Source: Rubrivivax sp. A210 (GTDB lineage: Bacteria; Pseudomonadota; Gammaproteobacteria; Burkholderiales; Burkholderiaceae_C). Taken from it: a DNA stretch of 64,000 nucleotides. Shown here piece by piece: positions 8,775 through 18,532 of this stretch. The DNA is taken from assembly GCF_904426505.1 (NCBI RefSeq), contig NZ_CAJGBN010000012.1, forward strand, positions 1 through 64,000, read 5' to 3'. The number at the start of each line of letters is the position of its first letter. The first letter of the stretch is position 1. The translations under genes were made by a program, and so were the position numbers. The notes below the pieces were generated by a model, which saw only the letters and a list, made by a program, of their open reading frames with translations, was not told the DNA's origin and did no database searches.

Positions 8775-10586
8775 ATGGACACCCGCACCTCCCCGTTCCG
8801 CCAGCGCATTGCGCGGCTGCAGGAAGCGCTGACGCGCGAAGGCCTGCACGCGCTGCTGGTGCCGTCCAGCGACCCCCATCTGAGCGAATACCTGCCCGAG
8901 CACTGGCAGGGCCGCCAGTGGCTGTCGGGCTTTACCGGATCGATGGGCACGCTGGTGGTCTGCACTGACCGCGCCGCGCTCTTTGCCGACAGCCGCTACT
9001 GGGTGCAGGCCGAGGCCGAACTGGCCGGCAGCGGCATCGCCCTCGTGAAGATCCCCACCGGCGCCTCGACCCTGCATGTCGACTGGCTGGTGGCGCAGAC
9101 GCCACGCGCCGCCACCGTGGCTGTCGACGGCCAGGTGCTGGGCCTGGCCGCCGCCGCCAGCCTGAGCCAGGCCCTGGCCGCGGCCGGCGTGCGCCTGCGC
9201 ACCGACCTCGACCTGTTGGATGCGCTGTGGCCCGAGCGCCCTTCCCTGCCGGCCCAGCCGGTCTATGAGCACGCGGCGCCGCACGCCACGCAGCCGCGCA
9301 GCGAACGCCTGGCTGCGCTGCGCCAGGCCATGGCCGAGCGCGGCGCCAGCCACCACTTCGTCTCCACCGTCGACGACATCGCCTGGATCACCAACCTGCG
9401 CGGCAGTGACGTGTCCTACAACCCGGTCTTCCTGGCCCATCTGCTGATCGACGCCCAGGGCGCGACGCTCTTCGTCGGCGCCGGCAAGGTGGATGAGGCG
9501 CTCGCGGCCCGCCTGGCCGCCGACGGCATCCATCTCGCGCCCTATGGCCGGGCCGGCGCGGCGCTGGCGGCGCTGCCCACCGGCAGCCGCCTATGGCTTG
9601 ACCCGCGCCGCATCACCCATGGCCTGCGTGCCCAGGTGGCGCCGGGCTGCGCGGTGCTGGAGGCCCTCAACCCGAGCACCCTGCTCAAGAGCCGCAAGAG
9701 CACCGCCGAGGCCGCCTTCATCCGCGAGGCCATGGTCGAGGACGGCGCCGCGATGTGCGAGTTCTATGCCGGCTTCGAGGCCGCGCTGGCCGCTGGCGAG
9801 CGCCTGACCGAGTTGACCGTGGACGAGCGCCTGAGCGCCGCGCGGGCGCGCCGCCGCGGCTTCATGGGGCTGAGCTTCCCGGTCATCGCCGGCTTCAATG
9901 CCAATGGCGCCATGCCCCACTACCGCGCCACACCCGAATCGCATGCCGTGATCACCGGCGACGGCCTGCTGCTCATCGACAGCGGCGGCCAGTACCTGGG
10001 AGGTACCACCGACATCACGCGCGTCTGGCCCATCGGCACGCCCAGCGCCGCCATGAAGCGCGACTACACCCTGGTGCTCAAGGGCACGCTCAACCTCTCG
10101 CGCACGCGCTTTCCGCGCGGCACGCTCAGCCCCACGCTGGACGCCATCGCGCGCCAGCCGCTGTGGGATCAGGGCATCGAGTTCGGCCACGGCACCGGCC
10201 ACGGCGTCGGCTACTTCCTGGCCGTACACGAAGGCCCGCAAAGCATCAGCAAGACCACGCCCGAGGCCGCAATGGCCATGGAGCCTGGCATGGTCACTTC
10301 CATCGAGCCGGGCGTCTACCGCACCGGCCAATGGGGCGTGCGCATCGAGAACCTGGTGCTCAACGTGCCGGCCACCACGCCCGAGGCCGGGGCCTTTGGC
10401 GACTTCCTCGAATTCGAGACGCTGACGTTGTGCCCCATAGACACGCGCTGCATCGCCATCAACCTGCTGCGCGCCGACGAGATCGCCTGGCTCAACGCCT
10501 ACCACGCCACCGTGCGCGAACGCCTGGCGCCCCATGTGGCCGGTGCGGCGCGTGCCTGGCTGCTGGAACGCACCGAGCCCATCTGA
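8775..10586 (+). CDS. pepP: Xaa-Pro aminopeptidase, M24B family
   Basis: 603 residues, the long three-domain form (two creatinase-like N-terminal domains, then the pita-bread catalytic domain). All five dinuclear-metal ligands are visible: D402 and D413 in LLIDSGGQYLGGTTDITR, H476 in GHGTGHGVGY, E511 in SIEPGVY and E525 in IENLVLN. It releases N-terminal residues preceding proline, in the cytoplasm. The start MDTRTSPF at 8775 fits the family; an earlier in-frame ATG adds a Pro-rich stretch with no similarity. The TGA stop abuts the ATG of the ROK kinase. Confidence 0.94.
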   Translation: MDTRTSPFRQRIARLQEALTREGLHALLVPSSDPHLSEYLPEHWQGRQWLSGFTGSMGTLVVCTDRAALFADSRYWVQAEAELAGSGIALVKIPTGASTLHVDWLVAQTPRAATVAVDGQVLGLAAAASLSQALAAAGVRLRTDLDLLDALWPERPSLPAQPVYEHAAPHATQPRSERLAALRQAMAERGASHHFVSTVDDIAWITNLRGSDVSYNPVFLAHLLIDAQGATLFVGAGKVDEALAARLAADGIHLAPYGRAGAALAALPTGSRLWLDPRRITHGLRAQVAPGCAVLEALNPSTLLKSRKSTAEAAFIREAMVEDGAAMCEFYAGFEAALAAGERLTELTVDERLSAARARRRGFMGLSFPVIAGFNANGAMPHYRATPESHAVITGDGLLLIDSGGQYLGGTTDITRVWPIGTPSAAMKRDYTLVLKGTLNLSRTRFPRGTLSPTLDAIARQPLWDQGIEFGHGTGHGVGYFLAVHEGPQSISKTTPEAAMAMEPGMVTSIEPGVYRTGQWGVRIENLVLNVPATTPEAGAFGDFLEFETLTLCPIDTRCIAINLLRADEIAWLNAYHATVRERLAPHVAGAARAWLLERTEPI

Positions 10587-11522
10587 ATGGCCGGCGCACC
10601 CTTGGCCCTGGGCGTGGACCTGGGCGGCACCAAGATTGCCGCCGCCCTGCTGGACGAGGACGGGCGCACGCTGTGGCAGGCGCGCTGGGCCACGCCCCAG
10701 GGCGATTACGCCGCCACCCTGGCCACCGTGCAAACTGCCGTTCAGGCGGCGCACCAGGCCGCCGAGGGCAGGCCCTTCAGCATAGGCTGCGGCACGCCCG
10801 GCACCCAGACCGCCGCCGGGCTGATGAAGAACTGCAACTCCACCTGCCTGATAGGCCGGCCGCTGCAGGCCGACCTCATGGCCTTGCTCGGCCAGCCGGT
10901 GGTGCTGGCCAATGACGCCAACTGCCTGGCGCTGTCAGAGGCCACCGATGGCGCAGGCGCCGGCGCCGGCGTGGTGTTCGCCGTCATCCTGGGCACCGGG
11001 GCCGGCGCCGGCATCGCGGTACACGGCCGCGTGCTGAGCGGCCCCAACGGCCTGGCCGGCGAATGGGGCCACAACCCCCTGCCCTGGGGCACACCGGGTG
11101 AAGACCCGCCCTGGGCCTGCTACTGCGGCCAGCGGCATTGCGTCGAGTCCTATGTCAGTGGCAGCGGCCTGGCACAGGACCACCGCCACGTCAACGGCGA
11201 AGCCATCGCCGGCGAAGCCATCGTGCAGCGTGCCGCCGCCGGCGATGCGGCCTGCGCCGCCACGCTGGAGCGCCACGCGCGCCGTCTGGCGCGTGCCCTG
11301 GCGGCCATCGTCAACCTGCTCGACCCCGACGTCATCGTGCTCGGCGGCGGGCTCTCCCGCATGGTCCATCTGTACGAGCGCGTGCCGGCGCAGTGGGGCC
11401 AGTGGGTCTTTGCTGCCGGCGGCCACGAGCCGGTCCACACGCAGCTGTTGGCCAGCGTACACGGCGACGCCTCGGGCGTGCGCGGCGCGGCTTGGATAGG
11501 GCGGCAGGCGGCGCGGGGCTGA
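10587..11522 (+). CDS. ROK-family sugar kinase (fructokinase or N-acetylglucosamine kinase-like)
   Basis: 311 residues. The N-terminal ATP-phosphate motif GVDLGGTKIAAALLD, the sugar-site region VVLANDANCLALSE with the catalytic Asp, and the ROK zinc motif CYCGQRHCVESYVSG place it in the ROK kinases, closest in pattern to Mak-type fructokinases and NagK. It is the second gene of a pepP operon with zero spacing (TGA immediately followed by ATG). Substrate cannot be decided from sequence; no transporter or sugar-pathway gene is adjacent. Confidence 0.85.
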   Translation: MAGAPLALGVDLGGTKIAAALLDEDGRTLWQARWATPQGDYAATLATVQTAVQAAHQAAEGRPFSIGCGTPGTQTAAGLMKNCNSTCLIGRPLQADLMALLGQPVVLANDANCLALSEATDGAGAGAGVVFAVILGTGAGAGIAVHGRVLSGPNGLAGEWGHNPLPWGTPGEDPPWACYCGQRHCVESYVSGSGLAQDHRHVNGEAIAGEAIVQRAAAGDAACAATLERHARRLARALAAIVNLLDPDVIVLGGGLSRMVHLYERVPAQWGQWVFAAGGHEPVHTQLLASVHGDASGVRGAAWIGRQAARG

Positions 11523-11547
11523 GCGAGGCCGCGCGCCACCGTCACCA

Positions 11548-13035
11548 CTACAGCAGCACGATGTCGTACTGCTCCGGGTTCATCGTCGGCTCGGCGCTCA
11601 GGCTGATTGGCCGGCCGATGAATTCCGACAGTCCCACGATGTGGACGCTTTCCTCGTCCAGCAGCATCTCCACCACCGCGGCGCTGGCGATGACGCGGAA
11701 TTCCTTGGGGCTGAATTGCCGCGCCTCGCGCAGGATCTCGCGCAGGATGTCGTAGCAGACGCTGCGCGCGGTCTTCACCTGGCCGCGGCCCTGGCAGGTG
11801 GGGCAGGGTTCGCACAGCATGTGGGCCAGGCTTTCGCGCGTGCGCTTGCGCGTCATCTCCACCAGGCCCAACTGGGTAAAGCCGCTCACCGTGGTGCGCG
11901 TGCGGTCGCGCGCCAGCTGCTTGCGCAGTTCGGCCAGCACCGCCTGCTGGTGGTCTTCGCGCGTCATGTCGATGAAGTCGGCGATGATGATGCCGCCCAG
12001 GTTGCGCAGCCGCAGCTGGCGGGCCATCGCGCCGGCCGCCTCGAGATTGGTCTTGAAGATGGTGTCGTCGAAATTGCGCGCGCCGACGAAGCCGCCGGTG
12101 TTGACGTCCACCGTCGTCAGCGCCTCGGTCTGGTCGATGATGAGGTAGCCGCCACTCTTGAGATCGACCCGCCGCGCCAGCGCGCGTGCCAGCTCTTCCT
12201 CGATGCCGAAGAGATCGAAGATGGGCCGCTCGCCGCGGTAGAGGTCGAGCTTGCTCACCGTGCCCGGCATGTAGGTGTCGCCAAAGGCCTTGAGGGCGTC
12301 GAACTGCAGCCGGCTGTCGATGCGAATGGTCTGCGTGGCCTCGTTGGCCAGGTCGCGCAGCACGCGCTCGGCCAGGCTCAGGTCCTGGTGCAGCAGGCTG
12401 CCCGGCGGCTTGGTCTGGGCGCGTTCGCGGACCAAGGTCCAGGCGCGGCGCAAGTAGGCGATGTCGTCGGCGAGCTCGGTGTCGCTCGCCTCCTCGGCAT
12501 TGGTGCGCAGGATGAAGCCGCCACCGCCGCCGTCCTCGGGCCGGCCCACCAGGGCCTGCATGCGCGTGCGCAGCTGCTCGCGGTGCTCGTGGCTGCCGAT
12601 CTTCTGGCTGATGCCGATGTGGTTGTCGTGCGGCAGGTGGACCAGCATGCGTCCGGCGATGCTGACCTGGGTCGACAGGCGAGCGCCCTTGGTGCCGATG
12701 GCGTCCTTGATGACCTGCACCGTGAGCGTCTGGCCTTCGAAGACCTGGCGCTCGATGGGCACCGGCAGGCCTTCGGGTCGGGCGTCGGGGCGCGGGCCGC
12801 CGTTGCCGCCGTGCAGGTCAGCCACATGCAGGAAGGCGGCTCGCTCGAGGCCGATGTCGACGAAGGCGCTCTGCATGCCCGGCAGCACGCGCACCACCTT
12901 GCCCAGATAGACGTTGCCAACCAGCCCGCGCTCCAGCGTGCGCTCGATGTGCAGCTCCTGCACGGCGCCGTTCTCGACCACGGCCACGCGCGTCTCCTGC
13001 GGCGACCAGTTGATGAGGATGTCCTGGTTTGGCAT
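11548..13035 (-). CDS. rng: Ribonuclease G
   Basis: 495 residues starting MPNQDILINWSPQETRVAVVE. An S1 RNA-binding domain covers roughly residues 37-130 (GNVYLGKVVRVLPGMQSAFVDIG), followed by the RNase E/G catalytic core with TTVDVNTGGFVG and IIIADFIDM carrying the Mg-binding aspartates. The Zn-link motif CEPCPTCQGRG is near the end. It lacks the long C-terminal scaffold of RNase E. RNase G matures the 16S rRNA 5' end and degrades selected mRNAs. It is the last gene of an eight-gene minus-strand operon, 5 bp after maf, matching the frequent maf-rng pairing. Confidence 0.95.
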   Translation of the reverse strand: MPNQDILINWSPQETRVAVVENGAVQELHIERTLERGLVGNVYLGKVVRVLPGMQSAFVDIGLERAAFLHVADLHGGNGGPRPDARPEGLPVPIERQVFEGQTLTVQVIKDAIGTKGARLSTQVSIAGRMLVHLPHDNHIGISQKIGSHEHREQLRTRMQALVGRPEDGGGGGFILRTNAEEASDTELADDIAYLRRAWTLVRERAQTKPPGSLLHQDLSLAERVLRDLANEATQTIRIDSRLQFDALKAFGDTYMPGTVSKLDLYRGERPIFDLFGIEEELARALARRVDLKSGGYLIIDQTEALTTVDVNTGGFVGARNFDDTIFKTNLEAAGAMARQLRLRNLGGIIIADFIDMTREDHQQAVLAELRKQLARDRTRTTVSGFTQLGLVEMTRKRTRESLAHMLCEPCPTCQGRGQVKTARSVCYDILREILREARQFSPKEFRVIASAAVVEMLLDEESVHIVGLSEFIGRPISLSAEPTMNPEQYDIVLL

Positions 13036-13040
13036 CGCAG

Positions 13041-13655
13041 TTAAATCCTCAGCAGCACGTTGGCACGGGCCAGCAGCTGCGTGGTCTCGAAGAGGGGCAG
13101 GCCCATGATGCCGGTGTAGCTGCCCTCGATGCGCTCGACCCAGGCCGAGGCGCGGCCCTGGATGGCATAGGCGCCGGCCTTGCCCATGGGCTCGCCGCCC
13201 TCGACGTAGTTGCGGATGCGCAGGTCGGACAGCTCGGCAAAGCGCACGCGCGACAGGCTCAGCCTCATCTCGTTGGTGAAGCCCGAGCCCACGGCCACCG
13301 CGGTGAGCACGCGGTGGGTGCGCCCCGAGAGCGCGCGCAGCATGGCCGCAGCGTCGTCGGCGTCGCGCGGCTTGCCCAGGATGCGCCGGCCCAGGGCCAC
13401 CGTGGTGTCGGCCGTGAGGATGGGCGCCTTGGGCAGGCCCAGGAGCTCGAGCCGGCGCTGCGCGGCAAACAGCTTGAGCAGCGTCACGCGCCGCACATAG
13501 GCCTCGGGCAACTCGCCGCCAAGGGCGTCTTCCAGGACTTCGACGTCCTCGCCCGGCGCTGGCGGCAGCAGGCGGTGCTGCACGCCCAGCTGATCAAGCA
13601 ACTGGGCACGGCGCGGGCTTTGCGAGGCCAGGTAAACGAAGGGGTGAAAGGGCAT
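13041..13655 (-). CDS. maf: Maf-like nucleoside triphosphate pyrophosphatase
   Basis: 204 residues starting MPFHPFVYLASQSPRRAQLL, with the family signature ASQSPRR that binds the triphosphate, an acidic TADTTVALGRRILGKPRD block and the C-terminal GAYAIQGRASAWVERIEGSYTGIMGLP. Maf/YhdE proteins hydrolyse dTTP/UTP or modified pyrimidine nucleotides as housecleaning enzymes. The start was chosen at 13655; the frame continues open upstream only because of high GC. It lies 41 bp after rlmH and 5 bp before rng in the same operon. Confidence 0.93.
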   Translation of the reverse strand: MPFHPFVYLASQSPRRAQLLDQLGVQHRLLPPAPGEDVEVLEDALGGELPEAYVRRVTLLKLFAAQRRLELLGLPKAPILTADTTVALGRRILGKPRDADDAAAMLRALSGRTHRVLTAVAVGSGFTNEMRLSLSRVRFAELSDLRIRNYVEGGEPMGKAGAYAIQGRASAWVERIEGSYTGIMGLPLFETTQLLARANVLLRI

Positions 13656-13696
13656 GGGGCGCGATTGTCCACGCCCGCCCGCTTGCCAGGCGGCCC

Positions 13697-14167
13697 TTAC
13701 TCGCGGTGGTAGGGATGTCCCTCGAGCACCGACCAGGCGCGGTACAGCGCCTCGGCCAGCAACACCCGCGCAAAGGCGTGGGCCAGGGTCAGGTCCGACA
13801 GGCGCAAGGTCTCGTCGGCACCGTTCACGAGGGCGGGGTCCAGGCCGTCGGGGCCGCCAATCAGCAACGCCACGTCGCCGCCCTGGGCGCGCCAGCCGCG
13901 CATGCGCTCGGCCAACTGGCGGCTGGTGGCGGTGCTGCCGCGCTCGTCCAGCACCACCCGGCGCGCGCCCTTGGGCAGGGCGGCGGTGATGCGCTGGGCC
14001 TCGGCCGCCATGCACTGCGCCGCGGTCTTGCCGCCGCTGCGCGGCTCGGCCTTCAGCGCCTTGATCTCCAGCCGCATCTCGGGCGGAAAGCGCTTGGCGA
14101 AATCGGCCCAGGCGGCATCGGCCCAGGCCGGCTGACGCTGGCCTATGGCCACCACCAGCAGCTTCAT
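13697..14167 (-). CDS. rlmH: 23S rRNA pseudouridine-1915 N3-methyltransferase RlmH
   Basis: 156 residues, the standard length, starting [17 protein letters not shown]. The SPOUT-fold C-terminal half shows [13 protein letters not shown] and [26 protein letters not shown] (trefoil knot and SAM site), ending in the diagnostic HPYHRE, with the last residues forming part of the active site. RlmH methylates pseudouridine 1915 of 23S rRNA in the assembled 70S ribosome. It sits directly downstream of rsfS, as in many bacteria, with about 110 bp between them that holds no gene. Confidence 0.95.
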   Translation of the reverse strand: MKLLVVAIGQRQPAWADAAWADFAKRFPPEMRLEIKALKAEPRSGGKTAAQCMAAEAQRITAALPKGARRVVLDERGSTATSRQLAERMRGWRAQGGDVALLIGGPDGLDPALVNGADETLRLSDLTLAHAFARVLLAEALYRAWSVLEGHPYHRE

Positions 14168-14277
14168 CGCCTCATACGGATTCGCCTTCAACCGTCCGAC
14201 GTCGTTGGGTCGCCTTGCCGTGCTGAAGCACTGTCTTCGGCTCCCCGCCTGGTCATACGGTCGAATGCAAACCCGTG

Positions 14278-14919
14278 TCAGGTGGTGCGCAGGGTCTTGC
14301 GCGTGGGCGTCTTGCGCGCCGGCGCCTTCTTGGCCGCGGCCGTCTTGCGCGCCGGCGACTTGCCGGCCACGCGCTGGTAGGCGGCCGTCTTGTCGGCGGC
14401 CTTGCGGGCCGCGGTCTTGGGCGCGGACTTCGCAGGCGCCTTGGCCACGGACTTGGCAGCCGCCTTGCGGGCCGGCGCCTTGCGCGGCGCGGCCTCCGCG
14501 TCGGCCACCGCCTTCTTCGCGGCGCGGCGCGGCGCCGGCTCGGGCTCGCTGGCCTTGACCAGGCCGGTGTTGACGGCGCCCACCTTCATGCGCACTGCCT
14601 TGCCGCCCCAGATTTCTTCGAGGTGGTAGTAGTCGCGGATGCCCGGCTGCATGATGTGGGCCACGGCGGCACCGCAGTCGACGATGATCCACTCGCCGTT
14701 TTCCTCGCCCTCGGTGCTCATCACCTGCATGCCGCGCGACCTGACGGCGTCGCGCACGCTGGCGGCCAGGGCCTTGGTCTGCCGGTTGCTGGTGCCCGAG
14801 GCGATGATGACGCGCTCGAACAGCGAGCTGAGGTGCTCGGTGTTGAAGACGGCGATGTTCTGGGCCTTGACGTCTTCAAGACCGTCGACGATGGCGCGCT
14901 GCAGCTTGCGGATGTCCAT
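14278..14919 (-). CDS. rsfS: Ribosomal silencing factor RsfS with a long basic Ala/Lys-rich C-terminal tail
   Basis: 213 residues. Residues 1 to about 117 are a normal RsfS/YbeB domain ([20 protein letters not shown] ... [34 protein letters not shown]), which binds uL14 and blocks 30S-50S joining in stationary phase. The remaining 95 or so residues are a low-complexity tail of repeated AARK, APARK and AKKAPARK units resembling histone H1-like tails. The usual protein is about 105-130 residues. It starts directly against the nadD stop (no spacer), so the two are coupled. The tail is probably disordered and nucleic-acid binding; its role is unknown. Confidence 0.93.
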   Translation of the reverse strand: MDIRKLQRAIVDGLEDVKAQNIAVFNTEHLSSLFERVIIASGTSNRQTKALAASVRDAVRSRGMQVMSTEGEENGEWIIVDCGAAVAHIMQPGIRDYYHLEEIWGGKAVRMKVGAVNTGLVKASEPEPAPRRAAKKAVADAEAAPRKAPARKAAAKSVAKAPAKSAPKTAARKAADKTAAYQRVAGKSPARKTAAAKKAPARKTPTRKTLRTT

Positions 14920-15516
14920 TCAGCTCCTGGTATCGGGCCCGTACAGGCCATGGGATTCAATATAGCCGGCCACCGCCGGCGGCACCAGTGCGGCGATGCC
15001 GCGGCCCTGGGCCACGCCTTGCCGCACGCCGGTGGATGACAGGTCGGTCAGCGGCAGCGGCACCATGCGGTGCGGATGGCGCAGCACCTCGGGGTGGACG
15101 GCACCGGTCTCGCCAGGCCGCCCGGCCACGGCCAGCACGACGCGGCCCATCAGATCCTGCCAGCCGTGCCAGGTGTGCAGGCCGGCGTACTGGTCCTGCC
15201 CCATGAGCAGAACCCACTCCGTATGCGGCTCGCGCGCCTGCAGGGCCTTGACCGTATCCAGCGTGTAGCTGGCGCCGGAGCGCTCGATCTCGATCGGGTC
15301 GAGCACGAAGCGCGGCTCATGGGCGATGGCCAGGCGCAGCATCGCAACGCGGTGGGCCGCGTCGGTGAGCGTGCGCGCCTTCTGCCAGGGCTGGCCGGCC
15401 GGCACCCAGCGCACCTCGTCCAGTTGCAGGCCGTCCAGCGCGGCCTGCGCCAACGCGACATGAGCGCGGTGTACCGGATCGAAGCTGCCGCCGAAGAGGG
15501 CAGCGCGTCGCGTCAT
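14920..15516 (-). CDS. nadD: Nicotinate-nucleotide adenylyltransferase
   Basis: 198 residues. The nucleotidyltransferase motif [11 protein letters not shown] is at the N terminus and the C-terminal [11 protein letters not shown] matches the ISSTxxR motif. NadD adenylates nicotinate mononucleotide to deamido-NAD in NAD synthesis. It overlaps the hemF stop by 4 bp (ATGA) and abuts rsfS, an arrangement (nadD-rsfS-rlmH) conserved across many bacteria. Confidence 0.95.
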   Translation of the reverse strand: MTRRAALFGGSFDPVHRAHVALAQAALDGLQLDEVRWVPAGQPWQKARTLTDAAHRVAMLRLAIAHEPRFVLDPIEIERSGASYTLDTVKALQAREPHTEWVLLMGQDQYAGLHTWHGWQDLMGRVVLAVAGRPGETGAVHPEVLRHPHRMVPLPLTDLSSTGVRQGVAQGRGIAALVPPAVAGYIESHGLYGPDTRS

Positions 15517-16430
15517 GCGGCCAGCCAGTCGCGCACCGGCAGGAAGTCGCTGTACAGCCGCGCCTCGGGCGAGCCGGGCTCGGGCTGCCAGTCATAGCGC
15601 CACTTCACGATGGGCGGCATGCTCATCAAGATGCTCTCGGTGCGGCCACCACCGTGCAGGCCGAAATGCGTGCCGCGGTCCCACACCAGGTTGAACTCGA
15701 CATAGCGGCCGCGCCGGTAGGCCTGGAAATCGCGCTCGCGTTCGCCATAGGCCGTGGCGCGGCGGCGCTGCGCAATGGGCAGGTAGGCCGGCAGAAAGGC
15801 GTCGCCCACGGCCCGCATCAGCGCGAAGCCGTTGTCGAAGCCGCCCTCGTTGAAATCATCGAAGAAGAGGCCGCCCACGCCGCGCGGCTCGTTGCGGTGC
15901 TTGAGGAAGAAGTACTCGTCGCACCAGGCCTTGAAACGCGGATGCTTGTCGGCACCGAAGGGTGCCACCGCATCGTGGCAGACACGGTGGAAGTGGCGCG
16001 CGTCGTCCTCGACGCCGTAATAGGGCGTGAGATCCATGCCGCCGCCGAACCAGGCCACAGCCTCGCGCCCCTCCGGAAACGCCGCCAGCAGGCGCACATT
16101 CATGTGTACCGTGGGCACGTAGGGGTTGCGCGGGTGCATCACCAGCGAGACGCCCAGAGCCTCGAAGGGCGCACCGGCTAGGTCGGCGCGGTGTTGCGTG
16201 GCCGAAGGCGGCAGGCTCTGGCCTTTCACATGGCTGAAGTTGCAGCCGCCGCGCTCGAGCAGGCCGCCCTCCTCCACCAATTGCGACAGGCCGTCGCCCT
16301 CCAGCTTGCCGCCGGCAGGGCGGGTCCAGCCGTCGCGGCGAAAGGGCGTGCCGTCCTCGGCCTCGAAGGCGGCGACGATGCGGCCCTGCAGGCCGAGCAG
16401 GTAGGCGCGCACGGCAGCGGTGTCGGTCAT
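15513..16430 (-). CDS. hemF: Oxygen-dependent coproporphyrinogen III oxidase
   Basis: 305 residues starting [15 protein letters not shown]. It carries the HemF blocks [49 protein letters not shown] and [31 protein letters not shown]. It converts coproporphyrinogen III to protoporphyrinogen IX with O2 during heme synthesis, indicating aerobic heme production. An alternative ATG lies 12 bp upstream at 16442 (MSRAM). It follows purD by about 17 bp and overlaps nadD by 4 bp. Confidence 0.96.
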   Translation of the reverse strand: MTDTAAVRAYLLGLQGRIVAAFEAEDGTPFRRDGWTRPAGGKLEGDGLSQLVEEGGLLERGGCNFSHVKGQSLPPSATQHRADLAGAPFEALGVSLVMHPRNPYVPTVHMNVRLLAAFPEGREAVAWFGGGMDLTPYYGVEDDARHFHRVCHDAVAPFGADKHPRFKAWCDEYFFLKHRNEPRGVGGLFFDDFNEGGFDNGFALMRAVGDAFLPAYLPIAQRRRATAYGERERDFQAYRRGRYVEFNLVWDRGTHFGLHGGGRTESILMSMPPIVKWRYDWQPEPGSPEARLYSDFLPVRDWLAA

Positions 16431-16447
16431 GGCACGGCTCATGCAGC

Positions 16448-17704
16448 TCAGTGGCGGATGGCGCGGTGGCCGATGTCGCTGCGCCACTGGGCGCCGTCGA
16501 AGCCGATCTGGCGCACCACGTCGACGGCGCGCTGCTGCGCCTGGCGCACCGAGTCGGCCAGCGCGGTGACGCAGAGCACGCGGCCGCCACTGGTGACGAT
16601 CTGGCTGCCCTGCGGCGCGGTGCCGGCGTGGAAGACCTCGACGTCGGCGCCGGCCACCACCGGCAGGCCGGTGATGACATCGCCCTTGCGCGGCGACGCC
16701 GGGTAGCCGTGGGCGGCCATCACCACGCCCAGCGCGATGCGGCGATCCCATTGCAGCTCCACCTTGTCCAGCGTGCCCTCGGTGGCGTGCATCAGCACCT
16801 CGAAGAGATCGCTCTTCAGGCGCAGCAGGATGACCTGGGCCTCGGGATCGCCGAGGCGGCAGTTGAACTCCACCGTGCGTGGCTGGCCCTGGCCATCGAT
16901 CATCAGCCCGGCATAGAGAAAGCCGGTGAAGGGCACGCCGTCGCGTGCCATGCCGTCCAGCGTGGGCTGGATGATCTCGTGCATCACCTTGGCATGCACG
17001 TTGGGCGTTACCACGGGCGCCGGCGAATAGGCACCCATGCCGCCGGTGTTGGGGCCGGTGTCGCCGTCGCCGATGCGCTTGTGGTCCTGACTGGTGGCCA
17101 GGGGCAGCACATGGCGGCCGTCGCAGACGACGATGAAGCTGGCCTCCTCGCCGGCCATGAAGTCCTCGATCACGACGCGCTCGCCCGGCTTGCCCAGCAT
17201 GGCGTCGATGGCGGCATGGGCCTCGGCGGCCGTCATCGCGACGACCACGCCCTTGCCGGCGGCCAGGCCGTCGGCCTTGACGACGATGGGCGCGCCGTGG
17301 CGCTCAACATGCGCATGCGCCGCCGCCGCCTCGGTGAAGGTGGCGTAGAGCGCGGTGGGGATGCCGTGGCGCTGCATGAAGTCCTTGGCATAGGCCTTGG
17401 AGCTTTCAAGCTGGGCGGCGGCCTGGGTGGGCCCGAAGATGCGCAGGCCGCGGGCGCGGAAGAGGTCGACGATGCCGGCCGCCAGCGGCGCCTCGGGGCC
17501 GACCACGGTGAGCGCCACCTTCTCGGCCGCCACGAAATCGGCCAGTTCGGCCGGGTCGGTGAGCGGCACGTTGTGCAGCGCCGGGTCGGCCGCAGTGCCG
17601 GCGTTGCCGGGCGCCACGAAGACCGTCTGCACGCGCTCGCCCTGCGCCAGCTTCCAGGCCAGCGCATGCTCGCGGCCGCCGCCGCCGATGACGAGGACCT
17701 TCAT
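16448..17704 (-). CDS. purD: Phosphoribosylamine-glycine ligase
   Basis: 418 residues, ATP-grasp fold. The N terminus [19 protein letters not shown] and the block [18 protein letters not shown] are classic GAR synthetase, and the ATP-grasp metal site is in [16 protein letters not shown]. It makes glycinamide ribonucleotide in purine synthesis. It overlaps the yebC stop by 4 bp, so the two are translationally coupled; the linkage purD-hemF recurs in betaproteobacteria. Confidence 0.96.
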   Translation of the reverse strand: MKVLVIGGGGREHALAWKLAQGERVQTVFVAPGNAGTAADPALHNVPLTDPAELADFVAAEKVALTVVGPEAPLAAGIVDLFRARGLRIFGPTQAAAQLESSKAYAKDFMQRHGIPTALYATFTEAAAAHAHVERHGAPIVVKADGLAAGKGVVVAMTAAEAHAAIDAMLGKPGERVVIEDFMAGEEASFIVVCDGRHVLPLATSQDHKRIGDGDTGPNTGGMGAYSPAPVVTPNVHAKVMHEIIQPTLDGMARDGVPFTGFLYAGLMIDGQGQPRTVEFNCRLGDPEAQVILLRLKSDLFEVLMHATEGTLDKVELQWDRRIALGVVMAAHGYPASPRKGDVITGLPVVAGADVEVFHAGTAPQGSQIVTSGGRVLCVTALADSVRQAQQRAVDVVRQIGFDGAQWRSDIGHRAIRH

Positions 17705-18426
17705 TCCTCGATCAGGGCGTTGTGGTACACGTCCTGCACGTCATCGAGATCCTCGATCACGTCGAGCAGCTTCTGCATGCGCGCAGCGTCGTCGCCGGCC
17801 AGCTCGATGGGGTTCTCGGCGCGCATCGTCACCTCCGCCACCGCAGGCTCGAGGCCGGCGGCGGCGAGCGCGTTCTTCACGGCCTCGAAATCGGCCGGCG
17901 GCGTCAACACCTCGATGGAGCCGTCGTCGCCGCTGATCACGTCTTCGGCGCCTGCATCGAGCGCGACTTCCATCACCTTGTCCTCGCTGGCGCCGGGCGC
18001 GAAGACGAGTTGGCCGCAGTGCTTGAACTGGAAGGCCACCGAGCCCTCGGTGCCCATGTTGCCGCCGTACTTGCTGAAGGCGTGGCGCACCTCGGCCACG
18101 GTGCGCACGCGGTTGTCGGTCATGCAGTCGACGATGATGGCCGCACCGCCGATGCCATAGCCCTCGTAGCGGATTTCCTCGTAGTTCACGCCTTCGAGGT
18201 TGCCGGTGGCCTTGTCGATGTTGCGCTTGACGGTGTCGACCGGCAGGTTCACCGCCTTGGCCTTCTCGATGGCCAGCCGCAGGCGCGGATTGGCCGTGGG
18301 GTCGCCGCCGCCCAGGCGGGCCGCGACCATGATCTCGCGGATCACGCGCGTCCAGGCCTTGCCGCGCTTTTCATCCTGCCGGCCCTTGCGGTGCTGGATA
18401 TTGGCCCATTTGGAATGACCCGCCAT
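17701..18426 (-). CDS. yebC: YebC/PmpR-family translation/transcription factor
   Basis: 241 residues starting [23 protein letters not shown], the invariant YebC N terminus. The three-domain family fold is supported by [41 protein letters not shown] and [18 protein letters not shown]. YebC proteins have been described as transcriptional regulators and, more recently, as ribosome-associated factors easing stalling at proline runs. It is the first gene of the eight-gene minus operon, divergent from the gene at 18533. The frame is open further upstream, but the MAGHSKW start is decisive. Confidence 0.95.
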   Translation of the reverse strand: MAGHSKWANIQHRKGRQDEKRGKAWTRVIREIMVAARLGGGDPTANPRLRLAIEKAKAVNLPVDTVKRNIDKATGNLEGVNYEEIRYEGYGIGGAAIIVDCMTDNRVRTVAEVRHAFSKYGGNMGTEGSVAFQFKHCGQLVFAPGASEDKVMEVALDAGAEDVISGDDGSIEVLTPPADFEAVKNALAAAGLEPAVAEVTMRAENPIELAGDDAARMQKLLDVIEDLDDVQDVYHNALIEE

Positions 18427-18532
18427 GGAATGCTCTGCTCCTCGAATTCGGAGGACGATTTTAGCTGCCGCCCCCGCCGGGCCCCTAAGCGGCACCTTGG
18501 CAAGGCGGCCGGGGGGCGATTACCGTCACGCC

